Source of the DNA: Sphingobacteriia bacterium
GTDB lineage: Bacteria > Bacteroidota > Bacteroidia > NS11-12g > UBA955
Direction: 5' to 3'
NCBI GenBank assembly: GCA_021151535.1
Contig: JAGKXC010000084.1
Coordinates: 1-15,772, forward strand
Length of the DNA: 15,772 nt
This document shows positions 1 to 7,846 of this stretch, piece by piece. Every line of letters starts with the position of its first letter. The first letter of the stretch is position 1. Under the pieces are notes generated by a model. That model did not search any database. It was not told the origin of the DNA and saw only the letters and a program-made list of their open reading frames with translations. The position numbers and the translations under genes are program-made.

Positions 1-129
1 ATTAATAACCTATCAACTAAAAACAATCAAGCACCACAAACCTAAATCAAACAATACTTTACACAATATTCAAGGATTCCTAAATCAATTAATTCATTTT
101 CATTACAAATTAATTATATTCGCTACAAC

Positions 130-951
130 ATGTACAAAAATGGAAAATCATATCGCATTTTATGGATCCTTGTACAACTATTTTCTTTTTCTCAATTATT
201 GGCACAAAAACCAACCACTTTTGTTTCCAATCTTCAATTTAACAATCAATACATCTTCCAAAATCTTGCAGATTTCCAAGATAAAAACACACCCCAATTC
301 GATTACTTCCTTCCCCTAAACCAACAAACCGTACTCTTCCACAACAATGGTTTTTCATGGTACTCCGTTAATAAAAAAGACACCTCCATCATCACCATCC
401 GCTTCAGAAACGCCAATCCCAGTGCAAAAATCGAAGCACTTGATCCTGTCAAACATTATTTCACATTCGACACCCTCAAGCAAAAATTCATCGGCTACCA
501 ACAGCTAATCTACCACAATCTTTACCCCAACATCGATTGGATTGTTAGCATTAACCCCGATTCACCCCAAGCTTTTAAATACACCTGGCGATTGCGGCCT
601 GGAGCCAATATCAACCACATACAATACCAATCCAACAACGCCAAATTCAAGCTTTCTGCAGATCAAAAATCCCTTTATTCCTACGAGCAATCAGACACAT
701 TGCTAGATGGCCAGCTCAAGATTTTCAACCAAAGCGGGAAACCCATAATGGGGAATTTTATCGCCAACCAGAACTTCATTGGTTTCCAAATTCTATCCCC
801 CATCGCCAGAAATGATACTATTTTCATTGATCCTTGGGTAAGTAAAATCTCTTTTCAGGCAATATTACAGCCCCTGGATTTGCACAAAGATTTATTTATG
901 AGTCAGCTTCAACGATCCTTACCAACAAAACAAATGGAAAGACATTTGTAG
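130..951 (+). CDS. N-terminal fragment of T9SS surface protein (DUF7948-like domain), frameshifted
   Basis: This is the 273-residue front part of a large secreted protein. Residues 1-26 look like a signal peptide: Lys/Arg-containing start, hydrophobic stretch, and LLAQ before KPTTF. The body resembles the DUF7948-type domain that begins many Bacteroidota surface proteins, with motifs such as YHNLYPNIDW (about 129-138), a FKYTWRLRPGANI stretch and the closing FIDPWVS. The function of the domain is not known to me; it is presumed to be surface exposed. After DPWVS the frame goes wrong: the last about 35 residues lack family character and end at a TAG. Frame 3, open from 846, continues with NLFSGNITAPGF and then the downstream protein. 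One missing base would join the two into a protein of about 1098 residues. No Shine-Dalgarno is visible before the ATG. I am confident of the fragment's identity, but less sure whether the break is biological or a sequence error. Confidence 0.8.
   Translation: MYKNGKSYRILWILVQLFSFSQLLAQKPTTFVSNLQFNNQYIFQNLADFQDKNTPQFDYFLPLNQQTVLFHNNGFSWYSVNKKDTSIITIRFRNANPSAKIEALDPVKHYFTFDTLKQKFIGYQQLIYHNLYPNIDWIVSINPDSPQAFKYTWRLRPGANINHIQYQSNNAKFKLSADQKSLYSYEQSDTLLDGQLKIFNQSGKPIMGNFIANQNFIGFQILSPIARNDTIFIDPWVSKISFQAILQPLDLHKDLFMSQLQRSLPTKQMERHL
843..857 (+). other. Frameshift site joining the two halves of the surface protein gene
   Basis: Frame 1 reads DPWVSKISF and then loses similarity. Frame 3 has a TAA at 843-845, then reads NLFSGNITAPGFAQRF and continues into the ATG at 987. 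Reading 130-3425 as one gene needs one extra base. Two short homopolymers can supply it: A4 at 844-847 (giving DPWVSKNLFSGN) or T4 at 852-855 (giving DPWVSKISFSGN). Both make sensible joins. A programmed -1 slip on C-TTT-T at 852-855 is formally possible, because re-pairing of TTT is perfect. However, no classic X-XXY-YYZ heptamer is present. Confidence 0.7.
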
Positions 952-986
952 GTTGCAACAATGTTGGAAATGAACCGGCAGCCGTT

Positions 987-3425
987 GTGAGATTAGATTC
1001 TTTTGGAGTTTATGACAATGTAAGCCTAGACACCAATGAACGACTTTCCTATGCGAATGCGATGCAATTTGACCCAAACTCAGAGGGCGACATCATCGTT
1101 CTGGGAAATCATTATTCTTATTTCGCTGATTCCATTGAATTAAATATTAAACATGAGGGTAAAGTCAGTATCGATAGGAGCATTACCGGAAAGTTATTCC
1201 CGGCTAAAAAGAACATCCAAACTGCCGGCCAAGATTACTCGGGCAAATCTTACGCAATTTTTGGTACACATTACATTGATACTTCTATATCCACCTATAT
1301 CTATGCTGTTAACCAAAATTATAGCGGTTATTCCTATCGAGCGAAAACAAACCTCCCAATGGATCCCGATATATTTTATTGGAGGCGATATAGGCATGCG
1401 TTCAATGCTGGAGCATTTAACGGATCAGCGAACGGAATAGCCGCCAATGACAACCATATTTTCTGTACCGATGGCCTCTATTTAAATGCGATTAACAAAA
1501 TAACGCACAAACCTATTTCAACTTCGTATAAACTTAAAAATGCTTTTGTGGCACACGCTTCTGGCATAGCGGTGGATCCGTGCAACCACGTTTTTGTTGG
1601 GGGCGATTCTGGTAACATTTTCTGCCTTTCCTTTAATGGCGCAAGCTTTTCCCTCGATACCCAAATCCATCTTTTTGCAACGGGCGATAGTTTTGCGGCT
1701 ACATTCATCACGCCTTATCACTGCACAGACACATCACTTAATATCAAACGAAGTCCTGTTTGCGGAAGTATTTTATATGCTGTACTTCACAGCCCAGACA
1801 CCGCATCAACTTACACCTTCGAGTGGTTTGATTCCACCGCCAACAAAGTGGTACAATCAAAAACAATAAAATACAAGTATGGCGACACCTTTTCACAAGC
1901 CAAACCCCTGCATGTTTACAAACTAAGAATCTACCGAAACATCAGAATTGGCGGCTATTACAGAGATTATCCCTTTGAAATTTTCCCTCGATACGACACA
2001 CTGATTAAGGTCTCCATTTGCCAAGGCGATTCCTTTTTCCACCTGGGGAATAGTTATGCCAGTTCAATGGTCATCAACGACACTTTCCAAAACCAATACG
2101 GATGCGATTCTGCGCAGCAAATTCAGTTGACGGTCTTATCCAAATCTTACCATTTCGACACACTGTTTAACTGCCAAGGAGATTCCATTTTCCTGTATGG
2201 CAAATACCGAAAACAGGCCGGAATTTATAAAGATACCCTTCGAAATGCCGTGGGTTGCGACTCTGTTTTAAGCACTTTGTTGATTGTAAAACCAGATACT
2301 TTTACAAGGCGTTCTTTCAGGCTGTGCAAGGGCGATTCCATTCAAGTTGGCAGCCATTTTTATAGCAAATCGGGTGTTTATCGGGATTCATTTTTGCGGT
2401 ACACCGGCTGCGATTCCGTGGTTGAAACTTCCCTGTTGATTTTGCCAGACACGGCGGTAAAATTCCATTTTGATATTTGTTCGGGCGATAGTATTCAGGT
2501 TGCAGGTAGATGGCAAAAATCCACGGGTAGCGGCATAGACACGTTAATCCGTTCCAACGGTTGTGACTCCGTAATACAATGGGCAGTGGACCAGCATTTG
2601 CCGGCATTAACGCAATTTTCTGCCCATTTATGCAAGAACGATTCTACCCAGTTGGGCGGGCGCAGCTTCCGCGATTCTGGCAATTTTGAATACCGTCTAA
2701 AAACACAATTTGGTTGTGATTCTGTGGTTAAGGTGAGCATCACCCAATCCAATTTCACCACCCAATTTACAGTTGATTCTACCCATAAACCCCTGTTAAT
2801 TTTATCACGCACTACCTCTGGAACTTTTACTCCTGGCAGGTGGTGGTGGATCGGTGATGGATTATCGCGGGTAGCTGCCCCCGCCAAACCAGATACCATT
2901 CAGTTCCTTTGGCCCACCGACAACATGTTCCACACCATGAAGTTGCTAGAAAAAGACCAATTTGGATGCCTCGACTCTGCGGAAGTCTCTTTCTTTAGTC
3001 CGCAGAAATCCATCAAATTCTTTAATACCTTCACCCCCAACGGAGATGGAATCAACGATGTTTTTGATTTCGACACCAAAGGTGGTGATTTCACTTACAG
3101 TTTTTACATCTTCAACCGTTGGGGCGAGCGTATCTATGCCGTAGAAAATTCATCCATTTTGGATCGCAGTATTTGCTGGAATGGCCATGTAAACAACGGC
3201 AATATTGAATGCCCAGAAGGCAACTATTTTGGGCAATTCTACACCCACTTCAAAAACGAGCCCATTGGCGGTTCGGGAAGCACAAACGGCGGTTCTGGCG
3301 GTGGCAATGGCTCAGGAGGTTCGGGTGGTTCAAACGGCAGCAGTTCCGGCTCCAACTCAGGCCTCGGCCCAGTTTACAACCCGCAACTCCGCCCCATCTC
3401 CATCGTGATTACTTTGATTCGATAA
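987..3425 (+). CDS. C-terminal part of T9SS type B sorted surface protein with Cys repeats
   Basis: This is the 812-residue remainder of the gene starting at 130. The frame is open from 846, so the ATG at 987 is probably internal and not a true start. In order it shows a beta-rich region with VGGDSGNIFCLSF-like strands (about residues 1-250), a linking domain, and five 51-residue repeats of C-x-GDS...GCDSV type (about 345-590). A PKD-like segment follows (WWWIGDG and FGCLDS, about 595-675). The end is a type B T9SS sorting domain: FTPNGDGINDVF, FNRWGERIY, CWNG, PEGNYFGQF and a basic last residue after VITLIR. The protein is expected to cross the outer membrane through the type IX system and stay on or leave the cell surface; its ligand or substrate is unknown. 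An unusual Gly/Ser-rich insert lies inside the sorting domain. Its stop is 4 bp from the stop of the convergent efflux gene. Confidence 0.85.
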   Translation: MRLDSFGVYDNVSLDTNERLSYANAMQFDPNSEGDIIVLGNHYSYFADSIELNIKHEGKVSIDRSITGKLFPAKKNIQTAGQDYSGKSYAIFGTHYIDTSISTYIYAVNQNYSGYSYRAKTNLPMDPDIFYWRRYRHAFNAGAFNGSANGIAANDNHIFCTDGLYLNAINKITHKPISTSYKLKNAFVAHASGIAVDPCNHVFVGGDSGNIFCLSFNGASFSLDTQIHLFATGDSFAATFITPYHCTDTSLNIKRSPVCGSILYAVLHSPDTASTYTFEWFDSTANKVVQSKTIKYKYGDTFSQAKPLHVYKLRIYRNIRIGGYYRDYPFEIFPRYDTLIKVSICQGDSFFHLGNSYASSMVINDTFQNQYGCDSAQQIQLTVLSKSYHFDTLFNCQGDSIFLYGKYRKQAGIYKDTLRNAVGCDSVLSTLLIVKPDTFTRRSFRLCKGDSIQVGSHFYSKSGVYRDSFLRYTGCDSVVETSLLILPDTAVKFHFDICSGDSIQVAGRWQKSTGSGIDTLIRSNGCDSVIQWAVDQHLPALTQFSAHLCKNDSTQLGGRSFRDSGNFEYRLKTQFGCDSVVKVSITQSNFTTQFTVDSTHKPLLILSRTTSGTFTPGRWWWIGDGLSRVAAPAKPDTIQFLWPTDNMFHTMKLLEKDQFGCLDSAEVSFFSPQKSIKFFNTFTPNGDGINDVFDFDTKGGDFTYSFYIFNRWGERIYAVENSSILDRSICWNGHVNNGNIECPEGNYFGQFYTHFKNEPIGGSGSTNGGSGGGNGSGGSGGSNGSSSGSNSGLGPVYNPQLRPISIVITLIR
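2019..2747 (+). repeat. Five tandem 51-residue Cys repeats (protein level)
   Basis: The first Cys codons of the five units lie at 2019, 2172, 2325, 2478 and 2631, exactly 153 bases apart each time. Each unit has Cys at position 1, mostly GDS at 3-5 (NDS in the fifth), and GCDS at 28-31, with no gaps between units. The second Cys is therefore always 28 residues after the first, which suits one disulfide per unit. The units are much diverged at DNA level, so the duplication is old. Similar C-x-GD-S...GCDS repeats occur in Bacteroidota surface proteins ahead of T9SS sorting domains. Confidence 0.85.
3018..3422 (+). other. T9SS type B (gliding-motility-associated) C-terminal sorting domain
   Basis: The coding stretch carries the hallmarks of the CHU_C / TIGR04131-type domain: FTPNGDGINDVF, then FNRWGERIY, then WNG and PEGNYFGQF, and a last hydrophobic strand ISIVITLIR. 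This domain directs substrates through the type IX secretion machinery. Between the penultimate strand and the last one lies a 34-residue Gly/Ser/Asn tract (3267-3368), which is not typical of the domain. Confidence 0.88.
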
Positions 3426-3429
3426 CCAA

Positions 3430-4806
3430 TTACTTCATCAATTTGATTTTGTCGCCATCATTTAGCGTTTTGGCAATCAACATGCTTGGCCCAGTAATGA
3501 TCTCATCGCCCGGCATTAAACCAGAAATTATTTCAAAATGATCCATATCCTGGATGCCTGTTACTACCTCTACCGCTTTGGCTTTGCCGTTATCCATCAC
3601 AAAAACCCAGGTTTTAATGCGGTTGGCATTCTGCTCTACTTTCTCCGCAGCCTCTGATTTATTATCAGAAGACTTAGCAGTTTCCTTGGATTTTCCGCCC
3701 TTATCGTCCGCTTTGTTATCCGCTTTGCTATCTGATTTTTCATCGCCCATATCTGCCGAAAATGGCTCTCGGGTGATTACTGCAGCAATCGGAACCGCCG
3801 CTACCTGCAACTTTTTCTGCGTTTGAATATCCACAGAAGCCGTCATCCCCGGAAAAAATGGCTGCTTCTTGTCTTTGCCCATTAAATCTGCATAACTGCT
3901 AGATAACAAACGAATTTTTACCACAAAATTGGTTACCTGATCGGTAACACTCTGTGCTTGATTAAATACAGCAGAATTGGCAATTTCGGTTACAACACCC
4001 TGAAAAACCCTATCGTCATAGGCATCCACTTTCACCTTGGCGCTATCGCCCAATTTGATGCGTACAATGTCGTTCTCGTTCACATTCACCTGCACTTCCA
4101 TACTAGAAAGATTGCTGATGCGCATAATTTCGGTACCGGCCATCTGTGCTGTACCCACAACCCTTTCGCCCTTTTCACTTTTTAAGTTGGTTACAATACC
4201 TGATTCAGGTGCGTAAATGCTGGTACGACCAAGATTTCTGCGACCCTCTTCCAATCGAGCCGCTACGCTTTGCACGTTGTATTTAGCTGCTAAACTTTGT
4301 TTATCTGTAGCTTCAAAATCCGCTTTAGACATTTCAAACTGCGCTTGCGCCGTCTCCATTTCTTGAGCAGAAATTACCCCTTGCACAAATAGTTTTTTCT
4401 GTCGTTCAATGGCTAAACTTTGCTGCTTAAACGATGCTTTGGCTCGAATCAACTGGGCTTCTGTGCCAGCCAATCCTGCTTTGGCGTTATTCAAATTGGC
4501 CTGCAATTGCGAAACAGTGGTTTCGTACAACTCTGGATTGATGCGCAACAACAACTGTCCGCGGGTTACCGAATCGCCCTCTTTCACACGCATTTCGGTA
4601 ATTTCACCACTCACATCGGCAGAAATCTTCACTTCTGTTTCAGGCTGAATCTTACCAGTAACACTCACAATTTCAGTAATATCCTTGAGGATTACCTTAT
4701 CGGTGGTTACCATGATTTCTTTCTTGCCACCCTTAAAAATCATGGCCAGAACAATCAACAAGGCTACTGCGCCCACGGCAATCCAAACGGTCTTCTTTTT
4801 ATTCAT
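3430..4806 (-). CDS. Efflux periplasmic adaptor subunit (MacA/HlyD family)
   Basis: The 458-residue membrane fusion protein links an inner-membrane transporter to an outer-membrane TolC channel. An N-terminal membrane anchor is visible at about residues 7-24 (VWIAVGAVALLIVLAMIF). It is followed by the first lipoyl half (SADVSGEITEMRVKEGDSV, about 62-80), an alpha-hairpin/coiled-coil region rich in Gln, Ala and Lys (about 95-190), and the second lipoyl half (YAPESGIVTNLK, about 198-209). Beta-barrel and membrane-proximal domains follow, including FFPGMTASVDI (about 317-327) and a final GDEIITGPSMLI. A very charged Lys/Asp/Ser/Glu insert at about 353-395 interrupts the barrel/proximal region. 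The gene follows the TolC gene by 22 bp on the same strand, so the two are probably cotranscribed. No ABC or RND pump gene follows, since the next gene is convergent. Family assignment is firm; MacA versus another adaptor subtype is not decided. Confidence 0.9.
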   Translation of the reverse strand: MNKKKTVWIAVGAVALLIVLAMIFKGGKKEIMVTTDKVILKDITEIVSVTGKIQPETEVKISADVSGEITEMRVKEGDSVTRGQLLLRINPELYETTVSQLQANLNNAKAGLAGTEAQLIRAKASFKQQSLAIERQKKLFVQGVISAQEMETAQAQFEMSKADFEATDKQSLAAKYNVQSVAARLEEGRRNLGRTSIYAPESGIVTNLKSEKGERVVGTAQMAGTEIMRISNLSSMEVQVNVNENDIVRIKLGDSAKVKVDAYDDRVFQGVVTEIANSAVFNQAQSVTDQVTNFVVKIRLLSSSYADLMGKDKKQPFFPGMTASVDIQTQKKLQVAAVPIAAVITREPFSADMGDEKSDSKADNKADDKGGKSKETAKSSDNKSEAAEKVEQNANRIKTWVFVMDNGKAKAVEVVTGIQDMDHFEIISGLMPGDEIITGPSMLIAKTLNDGDKIKLMK

Positions 4807-4828
4807 ACAGATTATAATATCAGCTGTT

Positions 4829-6322
4829 TTACTTTTTCAAATTTTGTAACGATTGGGCATCCACCGCATCGCCCGAAGCCATTTTGCGGTAAAAATCCAA
4901 CACAAATGCACGAAAAACCCACTCATGTCGTGCCGAAATATAACTCCAATGTGCATTGGCCTCATTGTTTTGGGCAATTTGCAGCTCCAACATCGACGCC
5001 GCTCCTTGCTCATGACGCAACAACACATACTCCAAATTCTCCTTCTGCATTTGGTGATTTTCCAAAGTTGCCTGCATGCGTTCTTTTGCATTCTTATAAT
5101 TGGCAACTACTTGAAAGATATCATTTTCAGCATTTTGGGCGATCCTCACCAAATTCAACTCCGCACGATCCAACGCCAAATTCGCATACGAAATCTGGTT
5201 ATGGTTGCGCAATCCCTGGTAAATAGGAATGCTCAGATTCAAACCCAATGATTGTCCGAAGTTATCCTTCAACTGCTTATTAAAAGCAATGGTTTTCATT
5301 TGGTATTCAAAGGTTGGCGCGTACACGGCCTCCATGGTAGAAGGCAGATAACCAATGGCTTGGGTACCGGAAATGGTGTAACCGGTTAACGATTTTGCAT
5401 TATCTGAATACACGGTACTGAGGTTGGCGCCCAAACTCAAAGTTGGGTACAAACTTCCTTTGGCTACTTTTACGGCATAACGTGCAGCATCCAAGCGATT
5501 GAATGCGGCTTGGTATTCAGGGCGTTTTATTAGCAAAGAATCAAAAATTGCTTGCGCCTCTACTTTATCCAACTTGGCGATATCATTTTCTTGCAAACCA
5601 AATCCAGCATCGTTAATCAACAATGGTTGAGTAAGTTTTACGCGCATCACCTGTTTCAATGCCAATAAGGTTTGATTGGCAGTGTTGTTTGCGTTGGTTA
5701 AAGTGGAAAGATTATTGGCCAATTGCGCTTTCACAGATAAATATGCGCCTTTATTGGTTCCGCCTTCTTTGAACAAAATTTCAGCTTTCTTCACTTGTAA
5801 TTCCGATGCAGCCACCAATTGTTCTGCTGCTTTTTTCTGCTCCAAGGCTTGCAAATGTTGCACATAGGCTTGGGCCAACAACAAAGTGAGTGAATATTGC
5901 TGTGCCTTCACATCCCAACCACTGGCCTCTGCCAATTCCTGAGATTGCTTGTAGGCGTTGCGGTTTTGCGATCCAGCAAACAACACCCAACTTCCCTGCA
6001 ACTGAAAATTATTACTACCAATGGTTTTCTGCACAAACTGGTTGGTAAATCGGTCGATGCTCCTACCTGATTGGTAAAATTGTCCAGCATTTCCTGTTAA
6101 GGAAGGCGTTAAATTCAATTTCGATTGCAGCAAATCGATTTCAGATTGCTGTTGATTGATGTATGCCAAATTCACATCGATGTTATTTTTCATGGCGATA
6201 TCGAGCATTTCCTCGAATCCCAATTGGGATAAACTTGGCAACATTGCATTAGATGTTGTAGCCGTTTGGGCCATCGCCGTAGAGGTGATACCAAACATCA
6301 GCAACCATAGAAATCTCTGCAT
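4829..6322 (-). CDS. TolC family outer-membrane efflux protein
   Basis: The 497-residue protein has a signal peptide (MQRFLWLLMFGITSTAMAQ, cleavage near residue 19). The mature part shows two related halves of long alpha-helices rich in Gln, Asn, Ala and Leu plus short beta segments, as in the TolC/OEP fold. SLSQLGFEEMLDIAMKNN starts the first half. The second starts around IKRPEYQAAFNRLDAARYAVKVAKG and is followed by LYPTLSLGANL. Such proteins form trimeric channels through the outer membrane and periplasm. The length is usual for the family. It is the first gene of a probable two-gene unit with the adaptor downstream. A TACCTTTG element sits just before the ATG. The exported substrate cannot be inferred. 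Confidence 0.9.
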   Translation of the reverse strand: MQRFLWLLMFGITSTAMAQTATTSNAMLPSLSQLGFEEMLDIAMKNNIDVNLAYINQQQSEIDLLQSKLNLTPSLTGNAGQFYQSGRSIDRFTNQFVQKTIGSNNFQLQGSWVLFAGSQNRNAYKQSQELAEASGWDVKAQQYSLTLLLAQAYVQHLQALEQKKAAEQLVAASELQVKKAEILFKEGGTNKGAYLSVKAQLANNLSTLTNANNTANQTLLALKQVMRVKLTQPLLINDAGFGLQENDIAKLDKVEAQAIFDSLLIKRPEYQAAFNRLDAARYAVKVAKGSLYPTLSLGANLSTVYSDNAKSLTGYTISGTQAIGYLPSTMEAVYAPTFEYQMKTIAFNKQLKDNFGQSLGLNLSIPIYQGLRNHNQISYANLALDRAELNLVRIAQNAENDIFQVVANYKNAKERMQATLENHQMQKENLEYVLLRHEQGAASMLELQIAQNNEANAHWSYISARHEWVFRAFVLDFYRKMASGDAVDAQSLQNLKK

Positions 6323-6326
6323 TTTA

Positions 6327-6334
6327 CAAAGGTA
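6327..6334 (-). promoter_or_regulatory. Possible Bacteroidota -7 promoter element before the tolC-like gene
   Basis: On the minus strand TACCTTTG matches the Bacteroidota -7 consensus TAnnTTTG exactly and ends 4 bases before the ATG at 6322. Transcription would start at or next to the ATG, giving a leaderless or nearly leaderless mRNA. I could not find a clear TTG -33 element at the usual distance, so this is a tentative call. Confidence 0.4.
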
Positions 6335-6467
6335 GCATTTTCAGCAGCGATACCTATGATTTCGAAAGGTTTAGGGCGATGGTATCGATAATAAGTAGTA
6401 AAGATTCGACAATCTCAAACACCCAGGGCTACAGCGGTTGTTTCACACCCTCCGTATGACATAAATT

Positions 6468-7703
6468 CTACATTTTGTGGCAACTATCCACTTTTTTAAG
6501 GTTCTTGGAATCGATGAATTTCTGCAATTTCATGGCGCTGCGGCTACCAGAGAGGGCGGAAATGGTAAAACCGAAATACAAATCCGCATCGCGGGAATTC
6601 TTGGTGTTAAAGAAGGAAACCAAGCTATTGGTTCCGATGTAGAAAACACCCACTCTCACCATCGCCCCGGCCCTAAAACTGCGATAATCGTATTCCATGG
6701 CAAGCGGTGTTGAGACTTCAAAATAAGGCGTTTCGTAACGGGGAGCTACCATCAAAAAGCTTTGATAGCGCGCGTGGATACCATAGCGAGAGCGTAAGCT
6801 TTGCACCATTTGCGCATTCACGAAAAACTTGGGTTTAAGCATGTAATCGCAACTCAAAACCAATCGGGTTGGCAAGCCCACAATCAATTCTCCTTGTTGG
6901 GTGGTGATGTTGGGAATTTCGCCCTTCATAAACCCGTTTAACCCGGCAACGGAGGGATCCATGCCAAAGAATTTGCTTTTCTCGTCTTGCACGTCCCAAG
7001 TAACGGTAGAATTGTTAACAATATCCGTGGTTTGGGCTTTACGGTAACGAATCGATCCGATATCCATGATGCTCAAGCCAAACTTATAAATATAGGCTTT
7101 GTGGTGGCTGCGGTAATAGCCATTCTGCTTGTAATCGGGTTTGTGATACACCCAAGCTACGCCCAAATCTGCGCCAGATCCAGAGCCAGCGCCTTGGTAC
7201 AATCCGTAATGCATGTTGGTGTTATCCAATTGGATGGTAGTGCGATTGAGTTGTTGAATTTTCATATCGCCTGTTTGCACATAAGCCCCGCCGATTCCCC
7301 ACACACGCTTCACGGTCATACCAATAAGCAATTGCTTTTTCCACAATTGCGGGATGGCATACGATGCACTCAAGCCCACGCTCACCCAGCTGTTGGCGCT
7401 CACGGTTGCTTTGGGCATTTTGAACACTTGGTTGGGGTTGGTGGGATCGAAATGAAAATATTGGAATGCGTTGCGGTTGATGCTAAAATCCTTCACAATG
7501 GCATGGGCCAAAGCTTCACTAATCCCGGCGGCACGGGCAGTAGCATTCACATCGGTGATGAGCCCAACGGTAAATCCACGCATTTTCATCATGATGGAAG
7601 GTCCGTAGATTTGGGTGCCTGCCGACATAAACTTTTTCCTTCCGTTGAGGCGTTCGGCGATCCATACAACACATAACATCAAGATTACCACGAAGAAACG
7701 CAT
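6468..7703 (-). CDS. DUF5723-like outer-membrane beta-barrel protein
   Basis: The 411-residue protein starts with a hydrophobic segment (RFFVVILMLCVVWIA, residues 2-16) and then consists of alternating amphipathic beta strands. The C-terminal half has strings typical of Bacteroidota barrel proteins of the DUF5723/PorP-like kind: LVLSCDYMLKPKFFVNAQM, a long aromatic-rich strand series, FRAGAMVRVGVFYIGTNSLVSFF, and then DADLYFGFTIS. Conserved IYGPSIMMKM and a glycine-rich GLYQGAGSGSGADLGVAW segment also fit. The role is unknown; outer-membrane location is inferred. Compared with my memory of the family, about 70-100 residues that usually lie between the signal peptide and the GPS motif seem to be missing, and no clean signal-peptidase site follows the hydrophobic stretch. 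It lies 145 bp upstream of the TolC gene on the same strand and is divergent from dnaE. The exact family is moderately certain. Confidence 0.65.
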   Translation of the reverse strand: MRFFVVILMLCVVWIAERLNGRKKFMSAGTQIYGPSIMMKMRGFTVGLITDVNATARAAGISEALAHAIVKDFSINRNAFQYFHFDPTNPNQVFKMPKATVSANSWVSVGLSASYAIPQLWKKQLLIGMTVKRVWGIGGAYVQTGDMKIQQLNRTTIQLDNTNMHYGLYQGAGSGSGADLGVAWVYHKPDYKQNGYYRSHHKAYIYKFGLSIMDIGSIRYRKAQTTDIVNNSTVTWDVQDEKSKFFGMDPSVAGLNGFMKGEIPNITTQQGELIVGLPTRLVLSCDYMLKPKFFVNAQMVQSLRSRYGIHARYQSFLMVAPRYETPYFEVSTPLAMEYDYRSFRAGAMVRVGVFYIGTNSLVSFFNTKNSRDADLYFGFTISALSGSRSAMKLQKFIDSKNLKKVDSCHKM

Positions 7704-7720
7704 ACTGCAAATTAAACGAA

Positions 7721-7765
7721 ATTCCCCGTGGAATGTTGTGATGTGGGGGTTAATTCCACCTTTTT
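7721..7765 (+). promoter_or_regulatory. Overlapping alternative hairpins with T-tract (attenuator-like)
   Basis: The arm at 7728-7734 (GTGGAAT) can pair with ATTCCAC at 7753-7759, which is followed by CTTTTT. Five of its bases (7730-7734) can pair instead with ATTCC at 7721-7725. The two pairings exclude each other, and the longer one resembles a weak terminator. It lies between the divergent barrel protein gene and dnaE. The stems are short, so chance is possible. Confidence 0.2.
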
Positions 7766-7846
7766 ATTGCAATTCACTATGTATTTGTTTTATATCCATC
7801 CAAAAATGTTTTGCGAAAAATCCAAAAGATTATTTCTGGAAAATAC

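Noticed and set aside
115..122. TATATTCG as a -7 promoter box before the surface gene
   Set aside because: One mismatch to TAnnTTTG and no -33 partner in very AT-rich sequence; not better than chance.
3209..3541. 110-residue plus-strand frame over the end of the surface gene
   Set aside because: Its Arg/Phe/Trp-rich product is an out-of-frame reading of the Gly/Ser tract.
4420..5226. 268-residue plus-strand open frame
   Set aside because: It lies antisense across the adaptor and TolC genes, its product is rich in His, Pro, Thr and Asn without family motifs, and both minus-strand genes are clearly real.
6987..7676. 229-residue plus-strand open frame
   Set aside because: Antisense shadow of the DUF5723-like barrel gene; the composition (many Gly, His, Ile) looks like a complement translation and no start signal is seen.
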